Positions 47,866-51,826 of a stretch of DNA of 51,826 bases are shown one piece after another (position 1 is the first letter of the stretch; each line of letters begins with the position of its first letter). Location: positions 1 through 51,826 of the forward strand of contig SVQP01000009.1 in NCBI GenBank assembly GCA_015065285.1. Reading direction: 5' to 3'. The position numbers and the translations under genes were made by a program. The notes under the pieces are model-generated. The model did not search any database, was not told where the DNA came from, and was given only the letters and a program-made list of their open reading frames with translations. The DNA is from Oscillospiraceae bacterium. Lineage in GTDB: Bacteria; Bacillota; Clostridia; Oscillospirales; CAG-272.

Positions 47866-50265
47866 ATGTCCTTGATACAAAAGCTTCAAGACAACGTCAT
47901 ATATATGGATGGTGGCATGGGCACGCTGCTGCAATCGGCAGGGCTTGCGCCCGGTGAGCAGCCCGAGCGCTGGAACCTTTTGCACCCCGAGGTGGTAAGA
48001 GACATTCACCGCGCTTATATAAAGGCGGGCAGCCGCATCATCACGACCAACACCTTTGGCGCAAACGCCTTGCACTATACAAAAGAGGAGCTTGCGCAGA
48101 TCATTCCCGCAGCCGTGCAAAACGTGCGTGACGCCATGCGCGAATCCGGCGTGGGCGATGCTTACGTAGCGCTGGATATCGGTCCCTTGGGCAAGCTTTT
48201 GCGCCCTTGGGGAGACCTGGATTTTGAGGATGCCGTGACACTGTTTGCCGAGGTTGTGCGCCTTGGTGCCGCAGCGGGCGCGGATCTTGTACTGATCGAA
48301 ACCATGAACGACTGCGCAGAGACCAAGGCGGCGCTGCTGGCAGCCAAGGAGAATTGCTCCCTGCCCGTATTCGTTTCCAACGCTTATGGGGCTGATGGAA
48401 AGCTGATGACGGGCGCCTCCCCCGAAGCCATGGTTGCGATTCTTGAGGGTATGGGCGCGGATGCCGTCGGTGCCAACTGCTCGCAGGGTCCTGCGCAGCT
48501 TTTGGAGATCGCGCAGCGCTTGCTCTCTTGCGCGTCTGTTCCCGTCATTCTCATGCCAAACGCAGGGCTGCCGCGCGCAGATGCCAAGGGCAACACGATC
48601 TACGATATCAGCGCAGATGATTTTGCCGCATACATGGCAGATGCCGTTGCCGCAGGCGTGCGACTACCGGGTGGCTGCTGCGGCACAACGCCCGAGCACA
48701 TCGCAAAAACGGTTGCCAAGACAAGGGCGACAACGCTAAAACCGATACAAAAAAACACGGATACCGTGGTATCCTCCTATACGCACGCAGTCAATTTCAA
48801 CGCCTCTCCCCTTCTGATCGGTGAGCGCATCAACCCCACCGGCAAAAAGAGATTCAAGCAAGCCTTGATGCAAGGCGATATGGCTTACGTGCTGGAGCAG
48901 GCACTGACGCAAGCCGAGCAGGGCGCGCATTTGTTGGACGTTAACGTAGGCATTCCCGAAATTGACGAGCCCACGCTTCTCTGCCGCACGGTTTGCGAGC
49001 TGCAGGCAGTCACCGATCTGCCATTGCAAATTGATACCGCAGACCCTGTCGCCATGGAAAGCGCCCTGCGCCGCTATATAGGCAAGCCCATGATCAACTC
49101 GGTCTCGGGCAAGAAAGAAAGCATGCATGCCATCTTCCCCTTGGTCAAGAAATACGGCGGTGTGGTAGTGGCACTGACGCTGGACGAGCACGGCATTCCC
49201 GCAACGGCACACGAGCGCGTGGCAATTGCCGAGCGCATTCTGGCTGTTGCTGCCGAGTACGGCATTGATCAAAAGGATATCGTGTTCGATACGCTGACCA
49301 TGACCGTCAGCACCGACGCGCAGTCCGCGCGCCACACGCTTGCCGCTATGCGCGAGATCCGTGAGCGACTGGGCTGCCATACCGTGCTTGGCGTGTCCAA
49401 TATTTCGTTCGGGCTGCCCGAGCGCGAGGTGCTGACCTCTCATTTCTTCACGCTTGCCATGGAAAACGGGCTTTCCGCTGCCATTATGAACCCCGGCTCT
49501 GCCGCCATGCGCAACGCCTATCTCTCTTACCGTGCGCTTTGCGGTGCTGACGAGGGCTGTCAGGCGTATATTTCGCGCGTCACGCCTCTTGGCGCGTCTG
49601 CCGCATCTTTCGCCACAGCATCCGCCAAGGATGCCCTGCCCGCGCTGCAGGATGCCATTCTCAAGGGGCTTGCACAGGCGGCTGCCAAGCAGACCGATGC
49701 GCTGCTTGCAACGCTTTCTCCCATGGACGTCATCAACACCCACGTCATTCCCGCGCTGGATTTGGTGGGTGAGCGATTTGAGCAAAAAACGCTGTACCTG
49801 CCCCAGCTTCTGCTCTCTGCCGAGGCTGCCAAGGCGGCTTTTGAGCGCATCAAGCAGCACACTGTCGACCGAGAGGACAGAGGCGAGGGGCAAATCCCCT
49901 TTGTGCTTGCCACGGTTGAGGGTGACGTGCACGACATTGGCAAAAACATTGTCAAGCTGCTCTTGGAAAACTATAATTTCAAGGTGATCGATCTTGGACG
50001 CAACGTGCCTGCCGAGCAGGTGCTGGATGCGGTGCGTGAGCATCACGCGCCCTTGTGCGGTCTGAGCGCACTCATGACCACCACCGTGCCCGCCATGGAG
50101 CGCACCATTGCACTGCTGCACGAGCGTGCCCCCTTCTGCCGCGTGGTGGTGGGCGGTGCCGTGCTGACACAGGAATATGCCGCGCGCATCGGCGCAGATC
50201 ACTTCGGCAGTGACGCCATGGAAACGGTCAGATATGCGGAGAGGATCAGAAAGGAGCTTATATGA
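47866..50265 (+). CDS. metH: Cobalamin-dependent methionine synthase lacking the reactivation domain
   Basis: A 799-residue enzyme with three of the four MetH modules. Homocysteine domain: DGGMGTLLQSAG near 11, NTFGANALHY near 58, zinc cysteines in GANCSQGP near 203 and GGCCGTTPEHI near 270. Folate domain: LLIGERINPTGKKRFKQAL near 312 and LLDVNVGIPEID near 355. Cobalamin domain: DVHDIGKNIVKLL near 688 with the cobalt-ligating His. The ~330-residue AdoMet-binding reactivation module of E. coli MetH is absent, as in many clostridia, so a separate reactivator is required. Cytoplasmic; transfers methyl from 5-methyl-THF. Overlaps the next gene by ATGA. Confidence 0.95.
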   Translation: MSLIQKLQDNVIYMDGGMGTLLQSAGLAPGEQPERWNLLHPEVVRDIHRAYIKAGSRIITTNTFGANALHYTKEELAQIIPAAVQNVRDAMRESGVGDAYVALDIGPLGKLLRPWGDLDFEDAVTLFAEVVRLGAAAGADLVLIETMNDCAETKAALLAAKENCSLPVFVSNAYGADGKLMTGASPEAMVAILEGMGADAVGANCSQGPAQLLEIAQRLLSCASVPVILMPNAGLPRADAKGNTIYDISADDFAAYMADAVAAGVRLPGGCCGTTPEHIAKTVAKTRATTLKPIQKNTDTVVSSYTHAVNFNASPLLIGERINPTGKKRFKQALMQGDMAYVLEQALTQAEQGAHLLDVNVGIPEIDEPTLLCRTVCELQAVTDLPLQIDTADPVAMESALRRYIGKPMINSVSGKKESMHAIFPLVKKYGGVVVALTLDEHGIPATAHERVAIAERILAVAAEYGIDQKDIVFDTLTMTVSTDAQSARHTLAAMREIRERLGCHTVLGVSNISFGLPEREVLTSHFFTLAMENGLSAAIMNPGSAAMRNAYLSYRALCGADEGCQAYISRVTPLGASAASFATASAKDALPALQDAILKGLAQAAAKQTDALLATLSPMDVINTHVIPALDLVGERFEQKTLYLPQLLLSAEAAKAAFERIKQHTVDREDRGEGQIPFVLATVEGDVHDIGKNIVKLLLENYNFKVIDLGRNVPAEQVLDAVREHHAPLCGLSALMTTTVPAMERTIALLHERAPFCRVVVGGAVLTQEYAARIGADHFGSDAMETVRYAERIRKELI

Positions 50266-50738
50266 AGCTTTATATCAAGCAAAAATTCTTTTCCTGGGGC
50301 GATTCCTTCTCGGTATACGACTCCTTGGAACGCGAAATATTCAGCGTGCAAGGCGAGGTATTTACCTTTGGGAAAAAGCTTGCGCTCTATGATGCGCGCG
50401 GCACTCAGCTTTTGCGCATTGAGCAAGAGCTTTTCCGCTTCCGCCCGCGCTATCACATTCTGAAAAACGAAGAGATCGTGGCAACCGTTGTCAAGGAATT
50501 CTCCATGTTTACCCCGTATTATTCGGTAGAGGGTCCGGGATGGGAGATTCAGGGCGATTTCTTTGACCACGACTACGAGATTACCGATCAAGGTCGCCTT
50601 GTCGCCTCGGTGCAAAAGCAATGGCTGAGTTGGGGAGACACCTACGAGATTGACGTGGACGACCGCGTCTACGACCCTGCCGCCGTGCTTGCCGTAGCCA
50701 TTGTCATTGACTGCGTGCTGGACTCGCAGGACAATTAA
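50262..50738 (+). CDS. LURP-one-related (YxjI/tubby C-terminal-like) protein
   Basis: A 158-residue protein, nearly all beta-strand, starting MKLYIKQKFFSWGDSFSVYD. The two-fold repeated phrase (SWGDSFSVYD near 11, SWGDTYEIDVDD near 128) and GEVFTFGKKLALYDARGTQLLRI-type strands (GEVFTFGKKLALYD, ARGTQLLRI) are typical of the LURP-one/YxjI barrel with a central helix, here VLAVAIVIDCVLD at the C-terminus. Functions in the family include lipid binding and remain uncertain. It is coupled to metH by a four-base overlap, which looks accidental in function but secures cotranslation. No signal peptide. Confidence 0.85.
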   Translation: MKLYIKQKFFSWGDSFSVYDSLEREIFSVQGEVFTFGKKLALYDARGTQLLRIEQELFRFRPRYHILKNEEIVATVVKEFSMFTPYYSVEGPGWEIQGDFFDHDYEITDQGRLVASVQKQWLSWGDTYEIDVDDRVYDPAAVLAVAIVIDCVLDSQDN

Positions 50739-50756
50739 AAAAGCGCAGACGAATGC

Positions 50757-50776
50757 GTGATGTTCTTATCGGAGAA
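50757..50776 (+). repeat. 20-base repeat, second copy
   Basis: GTGATGTTCTTATCGGAGAA, one mismatch from 12175-12194. It follows the A-run after the LURP-one gene, just as the other copy follows the A-run after the M32 peptidase gene. Confidence 0.75.
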
Positions 50777-50803
50777 ATCACGAAACATTTATCTAACACC
50801 ACT

Positions 50804-50855
50804 GTAGGGGCGAACTGTGTTCGCCCGCGGGAGACCGCAGGTCTCCCCTACGGAT
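50804..50855 (+). repeat. REP-like double hairpin, unit 1
   Basis: A 52-base unit: GTAGGGG, first hairpin GGGCGAAC-TGT-GTTCGCCC, then GCGG, second hairpin GGGAGACC-GCA-GGTCTCCC, then CTACGGAT. The two outer ends GTAGGGG and CCCCTAC also pair, so it can fold as one branched structure. Confidence 0.88.
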
Positions 50856-50873
50856 GAAAAAATTGCCCTGCAG

Positions 50874-50925
50874 GTAGGGGCGAACTGTGTTCGCCCGCGG
50901 GCGTTCGCAGAACGCCCCTACGGAT
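50874..50925 (+). repeat. REP-like double hairpin, unit 2
   Basis: The same 52-base layout, 70 bases after unit 1. The first 28 bases are identical to unit 1, but the second hairpin is GGGCGTTC-GCA-GAACGCCC, so five consecutive pairs changed on both strands while loop GCA stayed fixed. Ends CTACGGAT as in unit 1. Confidence 0.88.
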
Positions 50926-50957
50926 AAGCGAAATTTGATATGCAGAAAGCAAAGATT

Positions 50958-50990
50958 AACCCCGACAGATTTTTAAAGTCTGTCGGGGTT
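50958..50990 (-). terminator. Terminator-like hairpin after GNAT gene
   Basis: AACCCCGACAGA / TCTGTCGGGGTT perfect 12-base stem with an 8-base loop, 24 bases beyond the GNAT stop at 51015. Only a short T-rich stretch follows on the minus strand. Confidence 0.65.
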
Positions 50991-51014
50991 CGCTATTCTA
51001 TGAATTGGAATTTT

Positions 51015-51458
51015 TCAATTTGTTTTTTGATAAACAAGGTTTATTAACTCATCATCTTTTGATGTTCGTGTGAATCCTGCGTTTTCAAATAGTTTTAATG
51101 ACGCGCTGTTTGTTTCATCAACAGCGATTTCAATTTTATTATAGTTAAGTTTGAAAATGTCATTTTGAATGTCCTCAATTACCTTCGTTGCAAACCCCTT
51201 TCTTTGAAATTTGGGGAATATCAGAATATCCATATAGAGCAAATTCCCGTTCAGTTCAAGGTGTATTGCGCCAATCAATTCATCCTTGTTGTACACCTTG
51301 TAAAAATATACACCGGAGGTCTTGGTAACATAGCAAAAATAATTATCACTAATATTAAGATACCTTGCAACTTCTGGGAGCTGATATATTGCTTTAAGCT
51401 CAGAAACCGCTATATCATTTTCATCAAGCATTTGTTTATAAGTCAAATTAACCATCAT
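51015..51458 (-). CDS. GNAT-family N-acetyltransferase, AT-rich
   Basis: A 147-residue acetyltransferase. Motif A is seen as YMDILIFPKFQRKGFATKVIEDI (quoted by its parts FPKFQRKGFATK), with the usual Q/R-x-x-G-x-A turn, and the C-terminal SASLKLFENAGF is the classic GNAT ending. The acceptor is unknown. Its codons are strikingly AT-rich (many TTA, AAT, ATA, GAT) compared with every neighbouring gene, and it stands between REP-like repeats and a transposase, so horizontal acquisition is likely. The start has no strong ribosome site. The longer N-terminal start (MMVNL) may begin one codon late. Confidence 0.82.
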   Translation of the reverse strand: MMVNLTYKQMLDENDIAVSELKAIYQLPEVARYLNISDNYFCYVTKTSGVYFYKVYNKDELIGAIHLELNGNLLYMDILIFPKFQRKGFATKVIEDIQNDIFKLNYNKIEIAVDETNSASLKLFENAGFTRTSKDDELINLVYQKTN

Positions 51459-51491
51459 ATATTTTGTTAAATTCCTATTTACCGTTCTGCC

Positions 51492-51547
51492 TTATCGCAA
51501 GTTTCGCCTTTGTTATACAAATGCATCGGGCAAAGCCCATACCCCTA
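51492..51547 (-). repeat. 56-base repeat at the 3' end of the RAYT gene
   Basis: Read on the minus strand it begins with the transposase stop codon TAG at 51547-51545 and continues GGGTATGGGC-TTT-GCCCGATG to GCGAAACTTGCGATAA. It matches 12202-12257 at 51 of 56 positions, without gaps. Two hairpins are conserved, with the loop changing from ATA to TTT. Confidence 0.8.
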
Positions 51548-51826
51548 ATCTTCTGCATATAGTTCGTCGTAGTACCATCGCAGCGGATTTTCGAAAATAT
51601 AATTAGATCGGGTTTCGTAATCCTTTTTATTTCGTATCACGTGTTCAATATAGGATTTTTGCCAGATAGATGCACCGATCTTTTTGGTAGCCGCACCTTT
51701 AAATTGTTTTACCATCCGTTCCACCGTAGGGGCGACCTGCGGTCGCCCGTATTCATCGGCAGAAATAACAACCATTATATGTAGGTGATTCGGCATAATT
51801 ACATAGGAATATAGTGATACCGCAGG
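51545..51826 (-). CDS. REP-associated tyrosine transposase (RAYT, Y1_Tnp/IS200-like), N-terminus beyond window
   Basis: The visible 93 residues run in from the right edge without a stop. They include YVIMPNHLHIMV, the HUH histidine pair (HLH), and IWQKSYIEHVIRNKKDYETR, whose Tyr (SYIEHVIR) is the single catalytic tyrosine, then NPLRWYYDELYAED to the stop. This is the family of single-strand transposases that propagate REP hairpins. The N-terminal half is outside the window. The reading frame contains a REP-type half hairpin (51726-51749) that encodes GRPQVAPT. Its stop codon lies within the 56-base repeat at 51492-51547. Confidence 0.9.
   Translation of the reverse strand, partial: PAVSLYSYVIMPNHLHIMVVISADEYGRPQVAPTVERMVKQFKGAATKKIGASIWQKSYIEHVIRNKKDYETRSNYIFENPLRWYYDELYAED
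51726..51749. repeat. REP-type half hairpin inside the RAYT reading frame
   Basis: GTAGGGGCGACC-TGC-GGTCGCCCG, the same form as the REP units at 50804 and 50874 (GTAGGGG, GGGC stem, CCCG). In the coding strand it is read as GRPQVAPT, in frame. The hairpin stem GGGCGACC/GGTCGCCC differs from GGGCGAAC/GTTCGCCC at a compensated pair. Confidence 0.85.

Overview
The window is a gene-dense bacterial chromosome segment of moderate GC, most likely from an uncultured gut-type member of the Bacillota (class Clostridia). The evidence is a SPOCS/DUF3794-LysM protein, CarD and GreA regulators, a class III fructose-1,6-bisphosphatase, a DUF975 protein, DUF6062 next to an MnmM-type methylase, an oxygen-sensitive glycyl radical enzyme, strong GGAGG-type ribosome sites, and about 18 readable sigma-A promoters, nearly all with a 17-base spacer. 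There is no phage, plasmid or CRISPR module.

Layout. 1-305: right end of an IS3-family element followed by an array of small hairpins. 306-4077 (minus): sugar isomerase, Gfo/Idh/MocA oxidoreductase and a LysM-SPOCS protein. 4300-6450: two small membrane proteins in their own promoter-terminator cassettes, then a GNAT and a DUF975 protein. 6458-12152 (plus): a serine hydrolase, then the operon DUF6062, mnmM, VanY-like carboxypeptidase, GH3/NagZ and M32 carboxypeptidase. 12153-12540: an unusual branched palindrome between convergent genes. 12545-16708 (minus): CarD, a cation/proton antiporter and FBPase. 16728-21337 (minus): activase, glycyl radical enzyme, VOC protein and serine hydrolase, apparently one operon running on into fbp. 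21416-25443: an orphan solute-binding lipoprotein, PHP phosphatase, GreA, two more small membrane proteins and tRNA-Ala. 25444-26293: first repeat island. 26351-31971: L-fucose module (AraC regulator, fucI, GH95, fucU). 32086-33830: cca and a small membrane protein. 33919-34638: second repeat island. 34676-34840: tRNA-Tyr and tRNA-Thr. 35085-43421: Gld-type ABC transporter operon (ATPase, permease, two GldG-like proteins, and a DUF4340-like protein with an N-terminal InlB-type repeat). 43464-46835 (minus): a large secreted multi-domain protein with discoidin domains and a cysteine-containing C-terminal anchor. 46974-50738: metF, metH and a LURP-one-like gene. 50739-51826: REP-like repeats, an AT-rich GNAT and a partial REP-associated (Y1/HUH) transposase running off the right edge.

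How the genes fit together. The fucose module isomerises and mutarotates L-fucose released inside the cell by GH95, but lacks a local kinase, aldolase and transporter. MetF and MetH together make methionine from methylene-folate. The 7.6-12.2 kb operon combines tRNA modification with wall and peptide recycling. The glycyl radical enzyme and its activase form a dedicated anaerobic radical pair of unknown substrate.

The most unusual content is non-coding. Several families share one design: short invariant linkers joined by hairpins whose stems change but stay paired. The families are nine-base linker arrays at 199-275 and 12319-12492, 52-nt double hairpins at 50804 and 50874, a 91-nt module at 25582 and 34228, and a 56-nt element that starts at the transposase stop codon and recurs at 12202. 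One half-hairpin of the REP family lies inside the transposase reading frame. This suggests a RAYT-REP system at work in this genome.
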